Positions 47,733-56,800 of a stretch of 64,000 bases of DNA are shown in pieces; within the stretch, counting starts at the first letter, position 1; every line of letters starts with the position of its first letter. A program made the translations under genes and the position numbers. Where the stretch lies: positions 1-64,000 of the forward strand of contig JAAYCM010000094.1 of NCBI GenBank assembly GCA_012729765.1, written 5' to 3'. Source of the stretch: Chloroflexota bacterium. GTDB lineage: Bacteria > Chloroflexota > Anaerolineae > Aggregatilineales > Aggregatilineaceae. The notes under the pieces are model-generated. The model searched no databases, was not told where the DNA came from, and saw only the letters and a list, made by a program, of their open reading frames with translations.

Positions 47733-47975
47733 TTACTTAGCTATCAGCAGCTCGCGGGGAAGCCACTGATTCTCGCGGGCTTTCTCTTGTGCCTGGGGCG
47801 CAGGCAGGCACGCCCCGGAAGCGAGCTGGCGCGGGGCCATGTCCTGCGCCGCCTGGATCATACGATCCATCGCAAGCTGCAAATAGGCGGGAGCAAATTC
47901 ATCGGGATCGGCCAGGCAGTGCAGCGCAGCGCGCCGGGCATTGTTGAAATCGACTTCGGGGTTGCTCATGGTCAT
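47733..47975 (-). CDS. Small hypothetical protein
   Basis: An 80-residue protein of unknown function. It is acidic/neutral at the N-terminus (NPEVDFNNARRAALHCLADP), has no membrane helix or signal, and contains two Cys. It is supported as a real gene by a good minus-strand promoter (48055-48083) and a terminator (47665-47706) that fit it exactly. The start could be ATG 47975 or ATG 47969. No family was recognised. Confidence 0.55.
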   Translation of the reverse strand: MTMSNPEVDFNNARRAALHCLADPDEFAPAYLQLAMDRMIQAAQDMAPRQLASGACLPAPQAQEKARENQWLPRELLIAK

Positions 47976-48343
47976 CTCACTTTGCTCTCGCCGGGTATGT
48001 AGTCGTTAACTTGCGTTAAGACTACTAAACCCTGCAACAATTCTTTCTAAATATATCTTACGGGCAAATACCGGCTGTGGCAAGGTAAACGGCAAAACCT
48101 GAAAGCTACTATTAGTTTTTGCATTTCTTTTACAACTTTGGCCCTGCCAGCCGGGCTTTAGCTTACTACAGAATATAACAACTGATCAAAAAATAAAAAA
48201 GTTATAAAAGTCATAGAAATTAACGAGGGCAGGCTCCTACCCATCCACGCGATCCGGCAGATTGCAGGAGTAGTGGCAGCCGTCATCATCCTCAGCCCGA
48301 TCAAGCTAGCGTGGCAACACAGACTGAGCGAGGGAGCGAGCAT
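47976..48343. other. AT-rich intergenic region upstream of the lectin-like gene
   Basis: It contains the minus-strand promoter listed separately. On the plus strand, TATAAC- and TATAAA-like boxes occur at 48170-48210 but no -35 is convincing. Sequence drops in GC well below neighbouring genes. No known RNA element was recognised. Confidence 0.45.
48055..48083 (-). promoter_or_regulatory. Promoter of the small hypothetical gene
   Basis: Minus-strand TTGCCA (48083-48078) and TAAGAT (48060-48055) are 17 bp apart, placing transcription start about 75 nt before the ORF at 47975. Confidence 0.5.
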
Positions 48344-49384
48344 ATGTATCAGTCGGAAAATCTTGAGGTGTGGAACCTGACGCCCGGCACCATCGTCGCG
48401 GTAGGGCAGCAGTCAATCTTCAATGTGCTGGGCCGCGTGACCCGGCCCGAACAGACGCGGGCGCTGCTCTACCGCCTGAACGGTGGGCCAGAGCGCCCGG
48501 CCTATTTCAACCCCGGCCCCAAACGTGACGGTCGGCTGCACTGCCCCGGCGATTTCAACATCGACACGATCGATACCGATCAACTTGGGGACGAAAACGA
48601 GATCGTGCTGCGCCTGGTCGACCAGGCCGGCGGATCAGAAGAGCACCGGATCGTGTTTGGCGCACGCCCTTTTGCCGATCCGCAGCCGCGCTTCAGGCTG
48701 GACCTGCGCGACGTTCAGTACCCGGAACAGGTCGGCCAGATTATTGACGGTCCGTGGCGCATCGGGCGCGGCGAGACGGGCGAGCGCTGCCTGGAGATTA
48801 CGCCCGAAGATGCCGGTTATGACCGGATCATGCTCTTCGGGAGCGCCACCTGGGGGTCGTGCTATGAGATTACCGCGCGCCTGAGTGTCACACAGTGGAG
48901 CTCGGTGGTTCATAATGTCGGTCTGCTGTTCAAGTGGAACCCGCATCTGCGCGGTGACGGGACACATCTGCCCGTGCAGTGGAGCACCGGCCTGGCCTAC
49001 TACGCCTCGCAGACCGCCGGGCTGCGCGTGCGCTACGGCGTCGATGTACATGTGGATGAACAGGGCAACAAGGTCGGGAGCTATGTGCTGGGCGAAGCGC
49101 CCTACTCAGTGCTGCACCAGTGGGCACAGCGATTCCGCGCCAGCCGGCCACCTCACAATCAGGGTATCATCGCGCAGCTTGCGACCGGGAAGCATTACTG
49201 GTTCAAGGCGGTCATACATCCTGACCGGCACGAACTGACCGTATGGCAGGACGGCAAGCGCCAGCCCGCACCGCAGATCGCGCTCCAGCGGCCCACCGAG
49301 TGGCTGACGCATGGCTCGGTCGGCGTTATCTTGTATAACTGCGGCGGGCGGCTGTATGAATACGAGGTGACGCCGCTCGGTTAG
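48344..49384 (+). CDS. Beta-rich lectin-like hypothetical protein
   Basis: A 346-residue protein without signal peptide or membrane helix. It is Trp-, Tyr- and Gly-rich with alternating strands. The C-terminal half (about 130-340) has SSVVHNVGLLFKWNP, YGVDVHVDEQGNKVG, HYWFKAVIHPDRHELTVWQD and GSVGVILYNCGGRLYEYEV, an outline like concanavalin-type jelly rolls. I recognise no catalytic residues. The ATG at 48344 is preferred: a GAGGGAG element lies about 8 nt upstream, while the GTG at 48311 would add 11 residues. It precedes the FG-GAP exoprotein gene by 104 bp and may belong to the same glycan-binding group. Confidence 0.7.
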   Translation: MYQSENLEVWNLTPGTIVAVGQQSIFNVLGRVTRPEQTRALLYRLNGGPERPAYFNPGPKRDGRLHCPGDFNIDTIDTDQLGDENEIVLRLVDQAGGSEEHRIVFGARPFADPQPRFRLDLRDVQYPEQVGQIIDGPWRIGRGETGERCLEITPEDAGYDRIMLFGSATWGSCYEITARLSVTQWSSVVHNVGLLFKWNPHLRGDGTHLPVQWSTGLAYYASQTAGLRVRYGVDVHVDEQGNKVGSYVLGEAPYSVLHQWAQRFRASRPPHNQGIIAQLATGKHYWFKAVIHPDRHELTVWQDGKRQPAPQIALQRPTEWLTHGSVGVILYNCGGRLYEYEVTPLG

Positions 49385-49488
49385 CAGCCCGATAGTATCC
49401 CGGCGGGCCAAATCTGAAGATGTGGCATCTCTCATCCGATAGTTTAGAGTCGGTAGGGGACTTTATCGGAAGAGAGTGAGAGGATCGG

Positions 49489-52400
49489 GTGTCGATGCAG
49501 TTACGCAGCGGATATGCGTCCTTGACGGTCAGAGCGAGATCGATCTTGCAAGCCCTGATTGCCCTCACGGTGACGTTCATCCTGGTGGGCAGCACGCTGG
49601 CAATGGATGTTGACGAGCGGGCGGCGCACCTGTCGCACGCTGCCGAACACACGGATTGGCCGTTCAAGCATGTGGTGATCGATGCTGCCCCGCTGGCTAC
49701 TTTCCGCATCAACGACTTGCAGATTGGGGACATCAACGGCGACGGTCTGCCCGATATCTGGACCAGTGGGCGCGGGGCCGGGGCCAATGCCTACCAGATG
49801 GTCTGGTACAAGAATCCCAACTGGGAGCGCTATGAGATCGCGCCCGGCGACTTCAAGTACGGCGATCTGGGCGACCTGGACGGCGATGGCGACCTGGATA
49901 TCGCCGCCGGAAAAGAGTGGTTCGAAAACACCGGCCAGCCCGAACAGCGCGATTGGCCGCGCTACCCGCTCGGCTACACCCTGGAACCGGACATAATCCG
50001 CACCGGCGATCTGAACGGCGACGGGCGGCTCGATATCGTCCTGACGACCAAGCGGCGGATGTTCTGGCTGCCCGGCCCCGAAGACCCACGCCAGCCCTGG
50101 CCGAGTATTCTGTTGGGCCAGGAGCCAGGCCGCACCGGGTTAAGCCTGGGCGACGTGGATGGAGATGGTGATCTGGACGTGGTATGGGGCAACGCCTGGT
50201 ACGAGAATCCGGGTGAGCCAGCCGCCGGAAACTGGATGCGCACCATCATCGATCCGGAATGGCCGAAGGAAGCGCGCAGCGTGATCGCGGATATGAACGG
50301 CGACGGGCGGCCCGATGTAGTGCTCTCTGGCGAGGAAAGCGCGCACGGTGTGGCGTGGTACGAAGCGCCCGGCGGCGACCCCCGCAGCGCTGGCTGGACC
50401 CGGCATGATGTCGTCCGCGAAGGGTATGAAGGCGTGCACACGCTCGAAGCCGCCGACTTCGACCAGGACGGCGATCTGGACATCTTCGCGGCGGAAATGC
50501 ATCACGGCGCGGACCCCGATCAGGTGACGATCTTTGAGAATGTGAACGGCGACGGCACGCAGTGGGAAGCGCACGTGTTCGACGACATCGGCTCGCACAA
50601 CGCCAAAGTCGCGGACCTGAACGGCGACGGCTTCCCCGATCTGGCCGGGAAGAACTACGAGGCCGGCGCGCTGCCGCTGCAAGTCGATGTCTGGATCAAC
50701 CGGCTGCCAACCGCGGGCGGCGAAGGGCTGCTGGCGCTCGACCGCTGGCAGCGCCATATCATCGATGAAAATCGTCCCTGGCAGGCGGTATTCATCACCG
50801 GGGGCGACATCAACGGCGACGATTTGCCCGACATCGTCACCGGCGGCTGGTGGTATGAGAATCCGGGCAGCGCGTCCGGTGACTGGGACCGCCACGACAT
50901 CGGCGGCGAGCTGTATAACATGGCGGTCGTCTACGATTTCGACCGGGACGGCGATCTCGACATCCTCGGCACGAAAGGCCAGCCCAACAGCAGTGAGTTT
51001 TTGTGGGCCGAGAACGACGGCGCGGGCAGCTTTACACTGCACGCTAACCTGCCGCCCGCCGAGGGCGACTTCTTGCAAGGCGCGGCGGTGATCCCGGCGG
51101 AGAACGGCGCGGGGCCAAAGGTCGTGCTGTCGTGGCACAACCGCACCGGCACGCAGCTCTATCACGTCCCCGATCCGCCCACCGGCGACTGGACATTCGA
51201 GGTCATCACGCCGGAGACGACCGGCGAGGCGGTGGCCGTCAGCGATCTCGATGGCGACGGCGACACCGATATTCATCTCGGCACATTCTGGCTGCGCGCC
51301 GATGGCGACACCTGGACGCGCGTCGAGGCCGTGACGCTGGGCGATCCCGAAGCCGATCCCGACCGGGTGGAACTGGCCGACATCAACGGTGATGGCCGCC
51401 TGGATGTGGTGATCGGGGCCGAGCACGCCAACCGCGTCGTATGGGGCGAAGCGCCGGAGAATCCGAACGATCCCTGGGTCGAGCACCTGATCAGCGACCA
51501 GTATCTCGCCATGAGCCTGGACGTGGGCGATCTGGATCAGGATGGCGATCTGGATATGGTGATCGGCGAACATATCGACCAGACCGGGCGCACGGTCATC
51601 CTTGCCAACGACGGCCAGGGCCAGGCGTGGACGGAATACGTGATCGACAGCGCCTTCGAGCACCACGTCGGCACGCAGTTGATCGACATCGACAATGACG
51701 GCGATCTCGATATCCTCTCCATCGGCTGGCGGCAGAACCAGGTCGCGCTCTTCGAGAATCTCGCCATCAGCCAGGACGGTCCCGCCGCGACCGCCACCCC
51801 GGATGACGCACCCGCCGAAGAGCCAACGCCTACCGCCGAGGCAACCGAAGCAGCGACTCCGCCCGCTGAGCCGACCACGCTTCCCTCGGACCCGGCAGCG
51901 GTGCGCGTGACGGACGGTCTGCAGGCGCTCTATACTTTCAACGAGAGGCGCGGTGCAACCGTGCGCGATATGTCCGGCAATGAAACGGTGCTGGACCTGA
52001 CCATCCGCGACACAGCGAGCGTCACTTGGACAGCCAACGGGCTGACCGTCAGCCAACCCACGCTGATCATATCCGGCGCGGCCCCGACCCGGCTGATCGC
52101 TGCGCTGCGCGCCACGAACGCGATCACGCTCGAAGCCTGGATCAAACCGGCCAATCTGACGCAGGAAGGCCCGGCGCGCATCCTGACGCTCTCCGAAAGC
52201 GAGCTTGCGCGCAACTTCACGCTCGGCCAGGGCGACTGGCACCAGCAGCCATCTGACTTCATCGACGTGCGGCTGCGCACGACCGAGACTTCGGAGAACG
52301 GCTCGCCTTCCCAGGCGTCGGCGCACGGCACGTTGGGGACGGAGATTACGCACGTGGTCTATACTCGCAGCGCCGATGGCACCGCCCGCCTGTACATCGA

Positions 52401-52593
52401 CGGGCAGGAGCAGGTCAGCGGGCAGGTGTTGGGCGATTTCTCGACCTGGGGCGCGGACTTCCAACTGGCGCTGGCGAACGAGATCAGCGGCGACCGGCCC
52501 TGGTTGGGCGATTACTATCTGGTCGCGGTTTATGACCGGGCGCTGTCGGCGGAAGAGGTCGCGCAGAACCGGCAGGCGGGTCCCGGCGCATAG
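49489..52593 (+). CDS. Secreted FG-GAP/VCBS beta-propeller protein with C-terminal LamG domain
   Basis: A 1034-residue exported protein. The signal helix is about residues 15-40. Thirteen calcium-type loops of the form DxNGDGxxD or DxDGDGDxD are spread over about residues 80-750, enough for one or two seven-bladed propellers. A Pro/Thr/Glu linker follows at about 765-805, then a LamG/concanavalin-like domain at about 805-1030. The LamG domain is a close paralogue of residues about 470-697 of the 53816-58102 protein (shared stretches such as NLTQEGPARILTLS-like and RPWLGDY). It probably binds glycans or calcium at the surface. The start is GTG 49489 after AGAGG; ATG 49495 is possible. Confidence 0.88.
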   Translation: MSMQLRSGYASLTVRARSILQALIALTVTFILVGSTLAMDVDERAAHLSHAAEHTDWPFKHVVIDAAPLATFRINDLQIGDINGDGLPDIWTSGRGAGANAYQMVWYKNPNWERYEIAPGDFKYGDLGDLDGDGDLDIAAGKEWFENTGQPEQRDWPRYPLGYTLEPDIIRTGDLNGDGRLDIVLTTKRRMFWLPGPEDPRQPWPSILLGQEPGRTGLSLGDVDGDGDLDVVWGNAWYENPGEPAAGNWMRTIIDPEWPKEARSVIADMNGDGRPDVVLSGEESAHGVAWYEAPGGDPRSAGWTRHDVVREGYEGVHTLEAADFDQDGDLDIFAAEMHHGADPDQVTIFENVNGDGTQWEAHVFDDIGSHNAKVADLNGDGFPDLAGKNYEAGALPLQVDVWINRLPTAGGEGLLALDRWQRHIIDENRPWQAVFITGGDINGDDLPDIVTGGWWYENPGSASGDWDRHDIGGELYNMAVVYDFDRDGDLDILGTKGQPNSSEFLWAENDGAGSFTLHANLPPAEGDFLQGAAVIPAENGAGPKVVLSWHNRTGTQLYHVPDPPTGDWTFEVITPETTGEAVAVSDLDGDGDTDIHLGTFWLRADGDTWTRVEAVTLGDPEADPDRVELADINGDGRLDVVIGAEHANRVVWGEAPENPNDPWVEHLISDQYLAMSLDVGDLDQDGDLDMVIGEHIDQTGRTVILANDGQGQAWTEYVIDSAFEHHVGTQLIDIDNDGDLDILSIGWRQNQVALFENLAISQDGPAATATPDDAPAEEPTPTAEATEAATPPAEPTTLPSDPAAVRVTDGLQALYTFNERRGATVRDMSGNETVLDLTIRDTASVTWTANGLTVSQPTLIISGAAPTRLIAALRATNAITLEAWIKPANLTQEGPARILTLSESELARNFTLGQGDWHQQPSDFIDVRLRTTETSENGSPSQASAHGTLGTEITHVVYTRSADGTARLYIDGQEQVSGQVLGDFSTWGADFQLALANEISGDRPWLGDYYLVAVYDRALSAEEVAQNRQAGPGA

Positions 52594-52614
52594 CCACCGC
52601 ACAAGGGGGTGCAC

Positions 52615-53724
52615 ATGCTCACATTTGGCAAGCGTATGGCGCGCCGCGCACTGCCCGCGCCCGTCAGGCGCATGATCCGGGGGCAGCGCCGGGCGGCGGC
52701 AAAACCCGTCGAAGGACTGCCGGACGGGATCGACTTCGAGAGGCTCGATGGGCTGTGCCGTGAGCGCCTGGACCAGCCGCTCCAGCACGCGGCGCACGTT
52801 CACCTCTCCGGCTGGAAGACATCGGGAGCCTATCGCCTGCTGCTGAAAACCGAACGGGGCCGGGTGTGGAGCGTGATCTACAAGAACGCGATCTACAATG
52901 ACGAGCATATCCCGGCGGTGCGCGGCCTGCCCGTGATGCCCGGCCCGCCGGAGTTCGGCGTCTACAGCCAGGCGCACGGCGCGTTGACCGCCTATCTGCC
53001 GGAGATTTATCTCTGCCACGAAGTCACACCCGGCGAGCACTACCGCTACCTGATGGAGGACCTCAACACCGGCTACCGCCGCATGGCCGATCGTCCTGAG
53101 GAAATCTATGCTGTGACCGATGACCTGCCCGCCCTGCACCGCGTGATGCAGACCTGGGCGCAAAGCTTGCCCGGTGACGATCACCTGCTGCGCTATGGCC
53201 CGGCGTTCTCGGCAGCCCTGCTCGACTATGCCCGCGCGCAGATCAGCCGCTATGTCGCGGCGAGCGCGGGCGGCGCGGTCAGCCAGCTTTGGGAGCGTTG
53301 GGACGCGATCACGGCGGCACACCAGCGCCCGGACCTGCTCGCCATGCAGCAGCTCCAACCGATCCACGGCGACTACAGCCCGGCCAACATCTGTATTCAC
53401 CTGCAGCAGCCGGAGCGCTACAAGATTCTCGACTGGGAATGGGCCGGGTGGGGCACGTCGCACGCCGACCTGGCCGCGCTGCTCAAGCGGCTGCCGGACG
53501 AGGTCGAGCAGGCGGCCCTGGCACGTTACATCGAGCGCGACGAGCGCTTCTCTCCGGCGGAACACCGCCAGTTGTACGAGTGGGGCCAGTTGGAGCGCGG
53601 GATGATGGATGTGGCCTATCTCGCCAAGCAGCAGCTCGACAGCGCCGACAGCGCCAGCGTCATCCCGGCGTATATCGAGCGCTCGGCCCTGCGCTCGCTG
53701 CAAGCCTTCGAGCGGCTGAGCTAA
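52615..53724 (+). CDS. Aminoglycoside phosphotransferase-like (APH/choline-kinase fold) enzyme
   Basis: A 369-residue protein of the APH fold. The catalytic loop IHGDYSPANICIH (Asp as base, Asn for metal) is near residue 255 and the metal-binding ILDWEWAGWGTSHADLAAL near residue 280. N-terminal Lys/Glu positions are less clear. Family members phosphorylate small alcohols, sugars or antibiotics. It lies 21 bp after the FG-GAP gene and before a strong terminator, so it may modify a glycan component rather than confer resistance. The ATG at 52615 has AAGGGGG 5 nt upstream, better than the GTG at 52609. Confidence 0.82.
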   Translation: MLTFGKRMARRALPAPVRRMIRGQRRAAAKPVEGLPDGIDFERLDGLCRERLDQPLQHAAHVHLSGWKTSGAYRLLLKTERGRVWSVIYKNAIYNDEHIPAVRGLPVMPGPPEFGVYSQAHGALTAYLPEIYLCHEVTPGEHYRYLMEDLNTGYRRMADRPEEIYAVTDDLPALHRVMQTWAQSLPGDDHLLRYGPAFSAALLDYARAQISRYVAASAGGAVSQLWERWDAITAAHQRPDLLAMQQLQPIHGDYSPANICIHLQQPERYKILDWEWAGWGTSHADLAALLKRLPDEVEQAALARYIERDERFSPAEHRQLYEWGQLERGMMDVAYLAKQQLDSADSASVIPAYIERSALRSLQAFERLS

Positions 53725-53756
53725 GCGGCGGTACGATTCACCCCGGCTAAATGAAA

Positions 53757-53789
53757 ACTCCCCTTGCCCGGTGATCGAGCAAGGGGAGT
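53757..53789. terminator. Bidirectional terminator
   Basis: A perfect 11-bp stem (53757-53767 and 53779-53789) with an 11-nt loop lies between convergent genes; the plus strand continues CTTGTT and the minus strand TTTTCAT. Confidence 0.8.
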
Positions 53790-53815
53790 CTTGTTACTGC
53801 TACCCGTTCAGCGAG

Positions 53816-56800
53816 TTAGCTGGCGGGGACTGATTCTACTGCTTCGGCGGGCACCTCAGTCGGAACCTCGGCGGGCGCTTCGACCGGGGCTTCCGGCGAG
53901 GCCGGGGCCGGATCGACAGGCTGAGCCGGGACCGGGGTCACTTCCACCACCGGCGCTTCGGTCGGCAGCGGGATCGCCGTCGGCGGCAGCGTGGGCAGCG
54001 GGGTGGCTGTCGGCAGCAGGGTCGGGGTCGGCGTGGGCGGTGCATCCTGGATCATCAGGTTATCGATCCAGTAGCCCGCCGTTGCCATCTCCTGCCCCAG
54101 CGGCGCGGATGCGTCCACCAAGAAGCGCAGGCGGATCGTCTGGCCCTGGTAGCCGTGCAGGCTGATCGTGCGCTGTGTCCAGTCCTCGACCGTCCCAACC
54201 TGGTAATCCAGGTTGATCCAGCTCAGACCGTAGTCCACGCTCATCTCAACCGCGACGGCATCCACCGGGGCAAGCTGCGCCCGCTGCCAGAAGGTCAGTT
54301 CGGGATTCGGGACGCTGCCCAGGATGATCAGCCCATCCAGCTCGAGGACGCTGACCAGGCCGCGCTGCGTCGTGTTCACCGCCCAGCTCGAGCCGCTCTG
54401 AGCCGTGTAGCCGTCCAACTGCCACGCGCCAACCGGCAGCCAGCCGAGGCCGGTGTCGAACGAGTCGCCGAAGGGCAGCCCAACGGGCAGCGGCGTCGCG
54501 GTCGGGGCGATAGTCGGCTCCGGCAGCGGGATTTCGGTCGGCAGCACAGGCTGTGGTTCCACCGGCACCTCAACCGGGGCTTCGGGCTGCGGCTCCGCCG
54601 GGACCTCTGCCGGGACTTCCGGCGCGATCACGTCAGCAGGCACCTCGGCAGGCACTTCGACCGGGGCCTCAGGCTCGGCAGGCACTTCCGCCGGAACTTC
54701 TTCGATGGGCGCAGGCTCAGCCGGGATTTCCGCCGGGACTTCTGGCGCAACCAGGCCGGGCTGCGGCTCGACGGCAAAGGCATCGATTGCGATCGTGCCC
54801 GTCACCGGGTAGACGCGGACAGTATGCTCACCGGCGGGCAGGTTGCCCAGGATCAGGCGCGCGCCAAAGGTGCTCTCGGCAGCAGCCGTCTCGACCGCCT
54901 GCATCGGCATGCCGTCGATTTCGACCAGCATCCCACCCAGCGCCGCGTGCTGAACATAGATGACGTCCAGGCGCGTGCCGGTGAAGGTCAGGGTTAGGGC
55001 ATCATCCAGGCTGCCGCTGCTGTAGACGTAGCTGCCGCCGCTCGCCAGCCCGGTTGCATGTGCGGTCCACGCGCCGGTCTGCTGCACGAAGACGCTTTCG
55101 GCCTCGACGATCTGGAGTTCCAGAACTGGCGCGGCGGGCGCTTCGGGCTGCGGCTCGGCGGGCACTTCCGCCGGAACTTCAGCCGGAACCTCGGCAGGTA
55201 CTTCAGCGGGCACTTCGGCAGGAATCTCAGCCGGGACTTCGGCGGGCACTTCCGCCGGGATTTCCATGCTCGGCACTTCCGCCGGAGCTTCCAGAACCGC
55301 TTCCGGTTCTCCAACCAGCGGCAGAGCTTCGAGCATCGGCTCAGGCTCAACTACTGCTGCGACACCTGCGCCGCCCGGCACATGGAAGAGCTGGCTCTGC
55401 GGGATGACCTGCTTGGCCTGGCTCGTGCTCGACCACAGCAGGCGAACGGTCGCGTGCTTGGTCCGGTCGAAGAACTCCAGGCGAATGCTGGCTGGCCGGC
55501 CCGCGATCAGGTCGATCTTGCCGCTGTTCTCAACGACGCCGTGCTTGTTCCAGTCGTCGATCAGCAGTTTATCATTCACCCACAGCCGGACGCCGTCGTC
55601 AGACTGGGTATAGAAGGTGTAGGTCTGGCTGTGGAGCGGCATCACGAAGCCGGTCCAGCGCACTGAGAAGTTGTCACGGTTGACACCAGAGGCGGGCGCA
55701 TTGTACAGCCAGTTGAAGTCCACCTTGGCATCGGCGCGTGCCGTCTTCGGGCTAGTCAGCTCGATGGTGTTGAAGTACTCGCCCCACAGGCCCGGCACGC
55801 CGGACACCGGCGGCTCGATCGGAACGCTCGTCGGCTCAGCGGTCGGCGGAACATTCGTCACCGTCGGCGGCACCGGCGTATTCGTCGGCGGGACCTTCGT
55901 GGATGTCGGCGGGACCTTGGTAGCGGTCGGCGGAACGTTCGTCGCCGTCGGCGGCACCGGCGTATTTGTCGGTGGGACCTGAGTCGGCGGCACATTCTGC
56001 GACGGGCTGTAGGCGGGGCCAACCAGAAGATTCTGGCTGACTTCGGCGGCAGTCAGGGCGCGGCTGTAGACCGCGACCAGATGGTAGTCGCCCAGCCAGG
56101 GCCGCTCACCCGTCAGCTCGTTCGCCAGCGCCAGGCGGTAGGTCGTATCCCAGTTCGAGAACACGCCATCCACCTTGCCGCTCGCCCGTTCGACACCGTT
56201 GATATAGATCTTGGCCGTGCCGTCATTCGAGCGTGTGTAGACGATGTGCGTAAGCTGAGTCGCGAGTGTACCGTGAGCCGTCGAGACTGATGGCTTACCG
56301 TTGGTTGTGCGGGTGGTGGTGCGCAGCCGCGCGTCGATGAAGTTCGCCGGCAGCTGCTGCCAGTTGCCCTGACCCAGCGTGAAATCACGGTAGTTCGCGT
56401 CCTTCGACAGCGTGAGGATACGGGCCGGGCCTTCCTGGTTGAGATTCGCCGGTCGGACCCACACTTCCAGGGTCAGCTCGTTCGTTACCTTGCTGGCCTC
56501 GATCACCTTTGTTGCTGCACCGGCTGACGCGATCACGGCGGTGCCGTTGACTGTCAGAACACCCGGCTGCCAGCGTACGGCTGAGGCATTGTTGATTGTC
56601 AGGTTGAGCGGTGTGCCAACCCCTGAGACGTCGCGCACAGTCGTGCCGCTGCCCTCTTCGAAGGTATACAGCACTTGCAGGCCGTTGGTCACACGCGTGC
56701 CACCCGGCAGACTCGTAGGCGGAGGCTGCTGAGGCTGCGTCGGTTGCGGTTGAGTCGTCTTGGTCGGCACCGGCGTATTGGTCGGCTGAACCTTCGTCGG

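Noticed and set aside
48060..48130. c-di-GMP (GEMM) riboswitch-like stretch with several GGCAAA and AAACC pieces
   Set aside because: The order and spacing of the conserved GEMM core are not present.
48158..48343. 61-residue minus-strand ORF upstream of the lectin-like gene
   Set aside because: Low-complexity AT-rich stretch, no ribosome site, overlaps the likely leader of the plus-strand gene.
50140..53703. 1187-codon open frame on the minus strand opposite the FG-GAP and kinase genes
   Set aside because: It is antisense to two well-supported genes, shows only His/Arg/Gln/Ala-rich sequence without domains, and arises from the high GC third positions of the real genes.
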